Source: Bacillota bacterium (GTDB lineage Bacteria > Bacillota > Clostridia > Acetivibrionales > DSM-1351). Taken from it: a DNA stretch of 64,000 bases. The translations under genes were made by a program, and so were the position numbers. A model generated the notes under the pieces. That model was not told the DNA's origin. It searched no databases and saw nothing but the letters and a program-made list of their open reading frames with translations. Of the stretch, positions 18,026-26,540 are shown piece by piece (the stretch's first letter is position 1; each line of letters opens with the position of its first letter). Location of the stretch: assembly GCA_023397905.1 (NCBI GenBank), contig JAEWSZ010000061.1, forward strand, positions 1-64,000. The letters run 5' to 3'.

Positions 18026-18087
18026 AAAAAAAGTAAGGTATTTATTTCACCTTAGCTTTAATTATTAAAGTATTCAATTTCTTTTAT

Positions 18088-18522
18088 CTATTCCTCTATA
18101 TCTTTACTGTCAAAGTAAGTGGAAAGCTGCACCGCGGTCACAGTGGGGCCGAATTCATGCAGCTCTATCAGCATTTTTTCCAGGGACTGAGAATTTTCAG
18201 TCCACAAATGTATCATCATATTGGCGCCGGCATACAGAATGCGGTTTACTTCAACTATTTCCTTTTTTCTTCTGCAATAGACCATAAATTTATTAATGTC
18301 ATTTTCCTTTACCAGTATAAATACGAACACATATATAGTCTTTCCGAGCTTGCTGTAATCTATTGAAACATGATAGCCTGAAATCACATGGCTTTCTTCC
18401 AGCTTTTTTACCCGTTCCGTAACCGCGGGAGAGGTCAATCCAACTTCATTTCCAAGCTGACGCATTGTGATCCTTGCATTTTTCTGCAAAATGTTCAGAA
18501 TTTTAATATCCGTACTATCCAA
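18088..18522 (-). CDS. Lrp/AsnC-family transcriptional regulator
   Basis: 144 residues. The N-terminal winged helix-turn-helix (STDIKILNILQKNARITMRQ, then VGLTSPAVTERVKKLE) is followed by an Lrp-type ligand/dimer domain with a beta-alpha-beta pattern. The spacing to the ureohydrolase (62 bases) and the same strand suggest it controls the amino-nitrogen genes below, probably with an amino acid as effector. Upstream (18523-18729) is about 200 bases of AT-rich sequence with no gene. Confidence 0.92.
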   Translation of the reverse strand: MDSTDIKILNILQKNARITMRQLGNEVGLTSPAVTERVKKLEESHVISGYHVSIDYSKLGKTIYVFVFILVKENDINKFMVYCRRKKEIVEVNRILYAGANMMIHLWTENSQSLEKMLIELHEFGPTVTAVQLSTYFDSKDIEE

Positions 18523-18729
18523 TGTTTTCGCCTCCCTGAAAAGACTTTTTTCGTCATATTTGAAACAATTATAACAAACTATATCTTATCATACAAGGCG
18601 ATTTTACCGCTAAATCAGGGGCTCCTTCTTACCGGGCGGAGAAATAATTTTATTCCACCTCATTATGCCGGTTGGTGAAATACATTATTTTTAAACTTTA
18701 CATAATTTTGTATGCATTGGGTTATTACA

Positions 18730-20307
18730 TTATCTTATTGATGAAGAGCTAAACAACAGTTTCCCTGATTTATCAAAGAAATAACATTTAGTACCCTTAA
18801 ATGCACAGATCAAATTGTTCTGCCCCCAATACGCCGAATCATACTGAAGCGGTATAACAATCTTTCCTGTTTGGTTGACAGCCCCGTATTTATTGCCTGA
18901 TTCAACAATTGAAATATTATTTTTAAAGCCGGTAACCGATTGATATTTTATTGGAATAACCGCCTTATCCTTTTTGTCAATAAATCCGTATTTACCGCCT
19001 TTTTTAGCGGTGAACAGCCCATTAGACGCATTATAGACAAGAGGCTCATCATATTTAAATGAAACCACCGTACCTCCTGAAAAGTTAACGACGCCGTACT
19101 TTCCCTTTTTGCCCACAGACACCATGCTGCCGGCCGTTCTTTGGAGCACCATATCCCTGTCGGCATAATAGTAATCGAAAAGAACGCTGTCATAATCGTA
19201 AATAATGGGTATGACGGCTTTTCCCGATTTATTGATAAAACCCATTTTACCATTTTTCTTGACTGCCGCCAATCCGTTGTAAAAATCTGCCGCAGCCTCG
19301 TATTGCATCCCGATAACGGTTTTCCCTGTTTTATTGATAAACCCCCATTTGCCGTTATACGAAATATTGCCGTCTCTGTCAACTTTAGCGCTTGATATAA
19401 TCCTGCACATTCCCTCGTTGAAGCTGAAGGGCTGATCAGATAAGCTTACATTTGAAAACAATACGGGTTGGGCACGGTCAAGAGTAAAAGCTATTTTTCC
19501 GTTCTTATCTATATAGCTTGTTTTTCCCGTTATTCCGCTTTGAACCAGGGCCAGCCCATCCGAAAAATACGGATTGAACTCCACCAGTCCTGGAGTATAA
19601 GTATTGCACTCGTATTCAAAGGGCAGTACCGCCTTCCCGTTTTTATCCACAATCCCGCCGTATATAATATCGCCGCCTGAAGCTTCAGGCTTTGAGAAGT
19701 TTTGATAAAGTCCAAACAGACCATTTTCATTTATGAGGACAGGAGGCCCGGACATACCGTTGATTTTTTCCGGAAACTCGGGCTTTATAAGCTCTTTGCC
19801 TGTGACACCGTCAATTATTCCCCAACCGGTGGTCATATTTTCAGAATTAAAATTACCCACGGCAATATATTTTGAACTCAGGTATTGGTAATAGTCATAA
19901 CCGGGGTACTTATCATTAATTACAATACCGTTCTTATCAAAATATAATGTCTTATTGTCTTTGTAATTAGTGAAATAACCACTGTTTTTATTAAATGCGT
20001 TATCGTATTTAATACTGATTATTACTTTGCCCTGGGGATTTATAACACCCCATTTATTATTAAGCCTTACACTTGTAAAGCCTTCTCCCAGTGAATTGAT
20101 TTCATCATATTTAAACGGAACTATTTCCTTATTGCCCTGATTAATGAAACCCCATTTGTTATTTTTCATAGCGGGAATAATGCTTTGATAATCCTGCCCG
20201 ACAACAATACTGTCATACGCCGGCGTACCTGCCGAGGAAACCGGCAAAATAAGATTGGCGGTAATAAATAGTACAAGACAAATTAACATTATATTTTTTT
20301 TAATCAT
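18730..20307 (-). CDS. exported WG-repeat protein
   Basis: 525 residues from the ATG at 20305-20307, which has AGGAGG seven bases upstream and begins a signal peptide (MIKKNIMLICLVLFITANLI); the frame extends to 20394 without a ribosome site. The body is built of WG repeats, seen as variants of KWGFINKTGKTVIGMQYE, KMGFINKSGKAVIPIIYD, KYGFIDKKDKAVIPIKY and KYGAVNQTGKIVIPLQYD, roughly ten copies. WG repeats probably form a beta-propeller-like or solenoid surface; a molecular function is not known. It stands alone, divergent from the gene at 20609. Confidence 0.88.
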   Translation of the reverse strand: MIKKNIMLICLVLFITANLILPVSSAGTPAYDSIVVGQDYQSIIPAMKNNKWGFINQGNKEIVPFKYDEINSLGEGFTSVRLNNKWGVINPQGKVIISIKYDNAFNKNSGYFTNYKDNKTLYFDKNGIVINDKYPGYDYYQYLSSKYIAVGNFNSENMTTGWGIIDGVTGKELIKPEFPEKINGMSGPPVLINENGLFGLYQNFSKPEASGGDIIYGGIVDKNGKAVLPFEYECNTYTPGLVEFNPYFSDGLALVQSGITGKTSYIDKNGKIAFTLDRAQPVLFSNVSLSDQPFSFNEGMCRIISSAKVDRDGNISYNGKWGFINKTGKTVIGMQYEAAADFYNGLAAVKKNGKMGFINKSGKAVIPIIYDYDSVLFDYYYADRDMVLQRTAGSMVSVGKKGKYGVVNFSGGTVVSFKYDEPLVYNASNGLFTAKKGGKYGFIDKKDKAVIPIKYQSVTGFKNNISIVESGNKYGAVNQTGKIVIPLQYDSAYWGQNNLICAFKGTKCYFFDKSGKLLFSSSSIR

Positions 20308-20608
20308 AATATCCTCCTGAAAATTTAAAATCCGGCTACCATTTATTTTAACAATAAAATCATAATGAATTGCATAAATAACCCAAATGTACACAATATT
20401 TAACAGTTTTGTTATAATAGAGTGCCTCTGGGTTTTGCAGCATTAACTCCAAAAATTTTATCAATTGACAATTTTATCAATATTTCAACAATATTTCGTC
20501 AATATGCACATTGTTTTTAAATTGTCGGTTCTGTAAAATAATTCTAGCAAACATATGGCTATAACCTGTAACAACAGGATTATAAGTATACCACAAGGAA
20601 GTGACCTT
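20308..20608. promoter_or_regulatory. intergenic region with 11-base phased direct repeats
   Basis: A 301-base divergent region. TATAAT at 20413-20418 could be a plus-strand -10 element. Three direct copies of CAATAT (20478, 20489, 20500), the first two extended to CAATATTTC, are spaced exactly 11 bases apart, one DNA turn. This could be a regulator site for the gene at 20609 or a chance feature of AT-rich DNA. Confidence 0.4.
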
Positions 20609-21559
20609 ATGAAAAAGAAGTTAACAGCAGTGCTGGCATTGGTACTTACCATCGTTGTTTTTGCATCCGGAGTATTTGCAGCGGGTACGATTACAAAAAT
20701 CCAGGCCTATCTGAACAAGTCCATGGACATTAAGGTCGATGGCACGGTAATCCAGCCCAAAGAAACCGATGGCAGCCGGATTTACCCGATCGTGTACAAC
20801 GGCAGGACATTTGTACCTGCAAAAGCAATAGCCGAAGCTCTCGGTGCAACAGTAGATTATGACAATTCCGGAAACGGAACCGTTATCATCAATTCATCAG
20901 ATGACAGTGCAGGCAGGCCCGTCAATGATGCAAATTCGGGCAATACCAGTACGACACCGAAGGATAATACATCCACACCGGGTAATACTACCACCGCCCC
21001 AACTACAACTGCCACCGGATCGCTGAGCTCTCCGATCCCGATGAACCAGAAATTTACCTGGTCTTCAACTTATACCTATAAGGACACCTCTTACAGCGGG
21101 ACCTATTCCGCAACTTTGAAATCTGCAAAAAAGATATCTGCAGATGATGTAAGGGCACTTGATGTACGGATATCGGATGATGATGCAGGGAAATTTGATT
21201 TCGTGCTTGTTACATTGGCCTGGGAAGTAAAGGATGCGAAATGCATAAGCGCCTCCAGCAGCATCCCTTATATGTATTTGTCCCAGTTTGGACCGGATAT
21301 TTGGGGTTCTGAAACAAGCGACAATACTAAATACATTATCGGCGGAATCGATTACGGCTTTGACGAAGCTATTACTGAAAAAGTAAATGCAGCAACTAAC
21401 TTAAAGAAACTGCAGATCGGCGAAAGCGGTTCTTTTTCAGCAGAAGGACAGTTTGTCATTCCTGTTACAAAAAATAAGACAAATTATCTGGTTATTAAGG
21501 ATGATGGTATAGGTATGACTGATTATGACAAATCCAAAATCCATTTTAAATTGAATTAA
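20609..21559 (+). CDS. secreted protein with copper amine oxidase N-terminal-like (stalk) domain
   Basis: 316 residues from the ATG at 20609, after AAGGAAGTGACCTT. The signal peptide is MKKKLTAVLALVLTIVVFAS with cleavage near VFAAG. Residues about 30-95 form a stalk/CuAO-N domain (PIVYNGRTFVPAKAIAEALG, then ATVDYDNSGNGTVII), common in clostridial surface proteins. A Thr/Ser/Pro/Asn linker (about 105-145) leads to an unrecognised all-beta C-terminal domain with FVLVTLAWEVKD. The domain does not imply amine oxidase activity. Function unknown. Confidence 0.85.
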   Translation: MKKKLTAVLALVLTIVVFASGVFAAGTITKIQAYLNKSMDIKVDGTVIQPKETDGSRIYPIVYNGRTFVPAKAIAEALGATVDYDNSGNGTVIINSSDDSAGRPVNDANSGNTSTTPKDNTSTPGNTTTAPTTTATGSLSSPIPMNQKFTWSSTYTYKDTSYSGTYSATLKSAKKISADDVRALDVRISDDDAGKFDFVLVTLAWEVKDAKCISASSSIPYMYLSQFGPDIWGSETSDNTKYIIGGIDYGFDEAITEKVNAATNLKKLQIGESGSFSAEGQFVIPVTKNKTNYLVIKDDGIGMTDYDKSKIHFKLN

Positions 21560-21597
21560 CCGGCTGAATAATGATTCAAGCCGATCATGAAATTGAG

Positions 21598-21632
21598 AAA
21601 AGCAGGATGGAGCAAAGCTCTTTCCTGCTTTT
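21598..21632. terminator. bidirectional hairpin between convergent genes
   Basis: AAAAGCAGGA and TCCTGCTTTT pair, with the inner arms GGAGC and GCTCT around AAA. It stands between the stop of the stalk-domain gene (21559) and the stop of the metallophosphoesterase (21659) and marks the downstream end of the biosynthetic gene cluster. Confidence 0.8.
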
Positions 21633-21658
21633 CTTGTCATTAAAACCATTCTTTGATA

Positions 21659-22579
21659 TTATTCCGGTTTATCTCCCTTAATATTGACAATAACTACTTC
21701 CGGCGGATTGAATATACGCGGCAGGCGTGGATTATATGAAACTCCCCTGCTCACTATATGTGTCAAGGAACCGTGTTTGTAAACCCCGCCGGCATACCTG
21801 GGAAACCAGCCCTGATTGGGGGCGTAGAGCCCGTTCAGTATAAAGGGGATCCTTATCTGTCCGCCGTGTGCGTGCCCGGACAATACCAGATCAAAGTTGA
21901 ATTTTTTATATAACTCTATCAGTTCGGGACGATGGGCCAGAAGTATTTTAAAATCAGTATTATCCTTAAGCTGCGTGAAATTATTATTCATTTCTTCCTG
22001 CAGATTAAAATCCGGTCTCTCATAGATTGCAGCATCAGGATCATCAATTCCGCCCATAATAATGTTTGAGTTTTTAACCTTTATCTGCATGTAGTTATTT
22101 TCAAGAATAGTGACATCATATTTTCGGATTGTATCTCTTATATTTTTGATATCCCCAGACCAGAACTCATGATTTCCGGTTACATAATATACAGGCCTGA
22201 ATCCCTTCAAGCCTTCCAGGAACAGCTCAGTGCCCCTTATAGAGACCTCGTCGTCCGCAATATCCCCGGCAAGCGCAATTATATCCGGCTTCTGTTTTTT
22301 GATTAAGGAAACAATCTTTGATTGCCCTTCACCATAAATATGGCTGTGTAAATCTGTTATTAAAGCTATGCTTATAGTCTCACCGGCCTCTAATTTATCG
22401 GAGGTGATATTGTATTTTCTCACTGTTAGACCGTTATAAAAAGCGTAGAATAAAAGTATGGCAAACAAAATTAAACAAGTAAAAATGTAAATCTTCTTCC
22501 TTGTTATAGTTACTATTCTGATTTTATCCGAAAGCAGCTTTTTTCCTATTTGAGTGGTGTCCATATCTTCCCGTTTCAT
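21659..22579 (-). CDS. membrane-anchored metallophosphoesterase (YkuE/YaeI-like)
   Basis: 306 residues. One N-terminal membrane segment (about 29-50, IYIFTCLILFAILLFYAFYN) anchors a calcineurin-type phosphoesterase with all metal motifs: LITDLHSH, ALAGDIADD, VTGNHEFW, LLAHRPEL and LSGHAHGGQ. The relatives act on phospholipid-type or nucleotide phosphoesters. A second possible start (MDTTQ, six codons in) cannot be excluded. It is last in the series of minus-strand genes and may be only a passenger. Confidence 0.85.
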   Translation of the reverse strand: MKREDMDTTQIGKKLLSDKIRIVTITRKKIYIFTCLILFAILLFYAFYNGLTVRKYNITSDKLEAGETISIALITDLHSHIYGEGQSKIVSLIKKQKPDIIALAGDIADDEVSIRGTELFLEGLKGFRPVYYVTGNHEFWSGDIKNIRDTIRKYDVTILENNYMQIKVKNSNIIMGGIDDPDAAIYERPDFNLQEEMNNNFTQLKDNTDFKILLAHRPELIELYKKFNFDLVLSGHAHGGQIRIPFILNGLYAPNQGWFPRYAGGVYKHGSLTHIVSRGVSYNPRLPRIFNPPEVVIVNIKGDKPE

Positions 22580-22647
22580 TTACAACTGCATTTTTCTCGC
22601 ATTACCTCTATTTTACCATTTTTCTATAATGCTGCGATATTAGTTGA

Positions 22648-23346
22648 TTAATACGAAATATCTCTGAAACTTTCATATATCTTATTCATATCTAAAAATA
22701 TAATATTCTGAGGAAATTCATTATTTTTTGAACATACTACCATTTTATAGGCGTTATCAATAAAATATTGCCTGAAATAGTAATTATCTGCACCGGAGGC
22801 TGAGCTGACGGTAATACTATTTCCGAAAATATCTATCGTAAAAGAGTTCAACGGCATTGACAAGCCTTTTCCCACAGCTTTAATATAGCTCTCTTTAGCT
22901 GCCCAGAGCTGGTAAAAAAACTCTTCCCTGCAACCGGCACTTTTATTCATCAGTCCTGCAAACTCATATTCCGAAAAAAATCTTTCCGCTATGCTCATAT
23001 CGATAGGCTTTATTTGTTCAATATCTATTCCCACCGGGCAATTGTCCACCGAACAGACTACCCATCTTCCGGAGTGGGAAATATTATAGTGAACGCCATC
23101 ATAATTGCTTAAAAACGGCTTGCCATATTCATTTGTTTTAAAAATCAGGCTTTGATTGTTAACCTTTAATTTTCTGCAGAGGACATACCGTATAAGGACA
23201 TCCGCCATTAATGTTCTCAGCGCATCCTCATACTTGAGAAACTTATGTATTCTTTCTTGTTTCTCCATGGATATGTATGACAGTAAAATATTGAATTTAC
23301 TGTCTTCAAAAGCCTCATCCAGATTGACGGCATATATTTCTGTCAT
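22648..23346 (-). CDS. Sfp-type 4'-phosphopantetheinyl transferase
   Basis: 232 residues. It transfers phosphopantetheine from CoA to the active Ser of carrier domains. Motifs are YNISHSGRWVVCSV, VGIDIEQIKPID (magnesium ligands) and FYQLWAAKESYIKAVGKGLS (catalytic Glu and Lys). The length is that of the Sfp/Gsp class used for PKS and NRPS. Its place downstream of the megasynthases strongly suggests it activates the nine or so carrier domains encoded above it. Confidence 0.92.
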   Translation of the reverse strand: MTEIYAVNLDEAFEDSKFNILLSYISMEKQERIHKFLKYEDALRTLMADVLIRYVLCRKLKVNNQSLIFKTNEYGKPFLSNYDGVHYNISHSGRWVVCSVDNCPVGIDIEQIKPIDMSIAERFFSEYEFAGLMNKSAGCREEFFYQLWAAKESYIKAVGKGLSMPLNSFTIDIFGNSITVSSASGADNYYFRQYFIDNAYKMVVCSKNNEFPQNIIFLDMNKIYESFRDISY

Positions 23347-23376
23347 CTTATGGTATCCTGTTTCTCCTTCAGCCGC

Positions 23377-24207
23377 TTATTCTATAGCTTTATTACCGGC
23401 AAAGGCCGGCTCCTCCTGCCTTAGTACAGCTTCAAGCCATATTTTGTCTTTATTGCACGGGATAAGCTCCCTGACTCCTGCTACTTCATTCAAATCAATA
23501 TCTTGTACCAGAACATCCTCCTGGGTATCGTTTAAAATTCCCAGTACCTTGCCCCATGGGTCAATTATACAACTATTTCCGACGAATTTCATGTTTCCGT
23601 CGCTCCCAACCCTGTTGGAGGCTATTACATATGACTGGTTTTCAATAGCACGGGCTTTTATAATAATATTCCAATGATCCAGCCTGGGAAAAGGAAACGC
23701 CGATAATACCGCGTATGCCGAGCAGCCATTGTTAAAATACTTTCTGCTCAGCTCCGGGAACCTGATGTCATAGCATATGAGAATTCCCAGCTTAATACCG
23801 CCTATATTAACCGTTTTTATCCGGTTTCCCGGCACAAATATTTCTTTCTCGTTGCTTAAGGGAAACAGGTTTATCTTTCTGTATTTTTCAATCATTTCCC
23901 CGCTGTTGTCGAAAATAACGGCAGTATTATAATATTGGCCGTCAGACTTTTCCAGGACACCGGCTATGATGTGGATTCCCAATTCCTTTGATATTCTCTT
24001 GAGGGTATTCAAGGTGCCGTTAAAATCATAATCCAGCTCCTTAAACTCCTCCAGCTTATAGCCCACATTAAACAGCTCGGGTAAAACCGCAAATCCGGCG
24101 CCCTGCTCCTTAGCCCTTGTCAACAGGCATTCCGCCTTTGCCAAATTTTCTTTTATGTTATTGCTTTTGCAATCCATTTGAATACTCGCAGCCTTAATTC
24201 CACTCAT
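23377..24207 (-). CDS. carbon-nitrogen hydrolase (nitrilase superfamily)
   Basis: 276 residues with the Glu-Lys-Cys triad of the superfamily: PELFNVGY, KYRKINLFPL and LGILICYDIRFPEL. It looks like an omega-amidase or carbamoylase rather than a true nitrilase. AAGGAGG precedes the ATG. It lies between DUF4097 and the phosphopantetheinyl transferase in the apparent operon, so it could trim or make an amide related to the peptide product, or detoxify it. Substrate unknown. Confidence 0.85.
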   Translation of the reverse strand: MSGIKAASIQMDCKSNNIKENLAKAECLLTRAKEQGAGFAVLPELFNVGYKLEEFKELDYDFNGTLNTLKRISKELGIHIIAGVLEKSDGQYYNTAVIFDNSGEMIEKYRKINLFPLSNEKEIFVPGNRIKTVNIGGIKLGILICYDIRFPELSRKYFNNGCSAYAVLSAFPFPRLDHWNIIIKARAIENQSYVIASNRVGSDGNMKFVGNSCIIDPWGKVLGILNDTQEDVLVQDIDLNEVAGVRELIPCNKDKIWLEAVLRQEEPAFAGNKAIE

Positions 24208-24268
24208 AAAATCCTCCTTGAAGCCCTTTTGTATAAGCCGGCTCAGAAGTTGATCAAATTAAAATATA

Positions 24269-25105
24269 TCACTGAATATTAATGTCTCCCGAATGAGTTT
24301 CCATGACTATTTCATTCCGCCCGTCTCCCGCTGTGCCTTCAAGCTTGTTTTTTCCGGATTCCTTTACTTTGATTGAAAAACCGCAGTTAACCTTTCCGGA
24401 TGAAGACTTTGCTTTTAAATAAAACTCAGCGTCCTTCGGAAGGCTTAATCCCAAATCGCCGGAAGTAGATTGCAGGTTTAATGCATTGTCAAAGGATTGG
24501 CACTGAACATCTATTGATCCGGAGCTGCTTTTAGCGGTGAGATTCCCGTCAAACCCATTCAGCTTGATATAGCCGGAAGTACTTTTTACATTTGTATTTT
24601 CAGCCTTAAGCAAATCAGTATCAATATCACCGGAAGTTACCTTGGCATTAAAATTCTGTAAATTGAAATCTCCTGCATTTACAGTCCCGTTTGAAGCATC
24701 AATGCCTATACTTTTATCGTATTCCTTGGGAATATATATGTCCAGCTGTTGACTCTTCATAAGCGCTACGGTAATAGTTTTGTCCCATTTTACTTCTATG
24801 GAGGCCTTGCCTTCAGAGGAGCTTACAAGCAGGCTGTAAGCCTGCCCCGAGCCTTTTACCGGAATATTCCCTGAAATATGGGCCCTGATTTTGTTGTCAT
24901 CTTCGGGTATTAAATTTACATTTACATTATAGCAGTTAATTTCGATATCATTAATATTGCTTCCGTCCAGGACTTTTTCTTCATCTATAACTTTATTCAC
25001 AATAGAAACATTTTCATCTTCGGCTCTGATAACTGCCCCTTTCACTAAAAAAACTATTAAGGCAATAAACGCTATAATCACTAATCCCAATACAATTTTT
25101 TTCAT
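24269..25105 (-). CDS. membrane-anchored DUF4097 beta-strand-repeat protein
   Basis: 278 residues. An N-terminal membrane segment (IVLGLVIIAFIALIVFLVKG) is followed by beta-helix-like repeats with the pattern SGDIDTDLLKAENTNVKSTS, SGYIKLNGFDGNLTAKSSS and GSIDVQCQSF, ending HSGDINIQ. Members are often encoded with envelope-stress or antibiotic-export genes; the function is not defined. It is translated 19 bases after the exporter gene, which suggests a link to export or self-protection. Confidence 0.82.
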   Translation of the reverse strand: MKKIVLGLVIIAFIALIVFLVKGAVIRAEDENVSIVNKVIDEEKVLDGSNINDIEINCYNVNVNLIPEDDNKIRAHISGNIPVKGSGQAYSLLVSSSEGKASIEVKWDKTITVALMKSQQLDIYIPKEYDKSIGIDASNGTVNAGDFNLQNFNAKVTSGDIDTDLLKAENTNVKSTSGYIKLNGFDGNLTAKSSSGSIDVQCQSFDNALNLQSTSGDLGLSLPKDAEFYLKAKSSSGKVNCGFSIKVKESGKNKLEGTAGDGRNEIVMETHSGDINIQ

Positions 25106-25124
25106 ACAATACCACCTTTTTTTA

Positions 25125-26441
25125 TTAATTTTCCATTATATTTTCTATAGAATCCTTTTCATAATCAAAATTGAGAAATCTTTTAAAAGAATTAACAAAA
25201 TTAAACGGTATGACAATCAGCAGAATAATCAGAAAACTTATCAGCATAACCGTCCTTATGGGAATAATTCCTCCCAGAATTCCTCCTAACGCCATGGCAA
25301 ACGGGGACAAGCCTTGACTTACCATACTCATAAATGCCAGGACTTTTCCCCTTACCTCTTTGGGGGTGGCAATCTGTACGGATGACATAAGAATAACATT
25401 GAGTATGGAATTAAAAAATCCGCCTGCCAGAAGCAGTACTATCATAATAATAAATATATGCTGGAGTGTGAATAAAATAAAACATAAATTAGATGTAATG
25501 CCTGAAATTACAAAAATACCAAATTTTCTATCCGGCTTGATCTTAAGTATCGACGTAAGCAGATAGCCAGCCATAGCCCCTCCCATAAAGCACGCTATGG
25601 CAATTCCATATTTACCTGGTCCCAAATAAGAAGTTTTCTGAAATAACGGTAAAAACAGCACCAGTGACATATTAAAAAAGAAATTTATAAATGCAATGAC
25701 TATTATGATATATCTGAGCCCCTTCAGCTTCCACATGAAGGAGAATCCATCCTTCATATCCCTCCAGAAATGCTGCTCACTTTTCTTTTCCTTTTTTGGA
25801 GCTTTTACAAAAAATATTGATAGACCCGAGAACAAATATGACATCCCGTTAAAAAGAAACATAAAGGCTGAGCCGGACAATTGCAATAAAAAACCCCCGA
25901 GCGCATTGCCAACCATATTGGCTCCGTTTGTTACAACTGCAAATAAAGAATTTGCATTTGTTATTTTTGACGGATGTACCAGGTCTGGAATGCTGGAATT
26001 AATTCCGGGCCGGAACACCGCTCCGCAGACACTTAAAATGATACCTGCGGCAAAACCCATCCAGATAGCGATATACCCTTTAAAACTGGCAATAGAAAGC
26101 AATAAGATACTTATACCTCTGATTATATCCATTAAGATTAAAAGTAATTTTTTGTTGTACCTGTCAATCATAACGCCTGCAAATGGTGATATAATTACTC
26201 CCGGAAGCGTGGAAGCCGCCATCAGCGTACCCATAAGAGCGGTGGAGCCTGTGGCCGCAAGCACCCAGAAACCCAGGGCGATGCTGTAGGCGGCATCGCC
26301 CAAAGTGGACACCAGCTGCCCCTGCCACAGAATGAAAAAGCTACTGGTCCAAAGCCTATCCTTTTCATTGGCGGCGGTATTATGTTCTTTTGTCCGGTTA
26401 GCACGAAAAAAATTTTTTATATTAACTTTGCTGATATTCAT
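25125..26441 (-). CDS. MFS exporter (MefA-like), probable product efflux
   Basis: 438 residues with about 12 membrane segments. The N-terminal portion has SFFILWQGQLVSTLGDAAYS, typical of the macrolide-efflux-type MFS_3 branch, and the loop FAGVMIDRYNKK matches the conserved G-x-x-x-D-R-x-G/N-(R/K)-(R/K) motif. GGAGG precedes the ATG. It lies 99 bases after the terminal NRPS gene. By position it should export the lipopeptide or give self-resistance; this is inference. Confidence 0.88.
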   Translation of the reverse strand: MNISKVNIKNFFRANRTKEHNTAANEKDRLWTSSFFILWQGQLVSTLGDAAYSIALGFWVLAATGSTALMGTLMAASTLPGVIISPFAGVMIDRYNKKLLLILMDIIRGISILLLSIASFKGYIAIWMGFAAGIILSVCGAVFRPGINSSIPDLVHPSKITNANSLFAVVTNGANMVGNALGGFLLQLSGSAFMFLFNGMSYLFSGLSIFFVKAPKKEKKSEQHFWRDMKDGFSFMWKLKGLRYIIIVIAFINFFFNMSLVLFLPLFQKTSYLGPGKYGIAIACFMGGAMAGYLLTSILKIKPDRKFGIFVISGITSNLCFILFTLQHIFIIMIVLLLAGGFFNSILNVILMSSVQIATPKEVRGKVLAFMSMVSQGLSPFAMALGGILGGIIPIRTVMLISFLIILLIVIPFNFVNSFKRFLNFDYEKDSIENIMEN

Positions 26442-26540
26442 TCAAAACCTCCAAGTATTTCACTTTAAGAAAACAATATTAATATTCTAACATCTATTAA
26501 TTCCACAATCAACCATATCTGGATTATGTATGGATGCAAG

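Noticed and set aside
20609..21559. Copper amine oxidase enzyme
   Set aside because: Only the short N-terminal stalk-type domain is present; no topaquinone or copper-site region exists.
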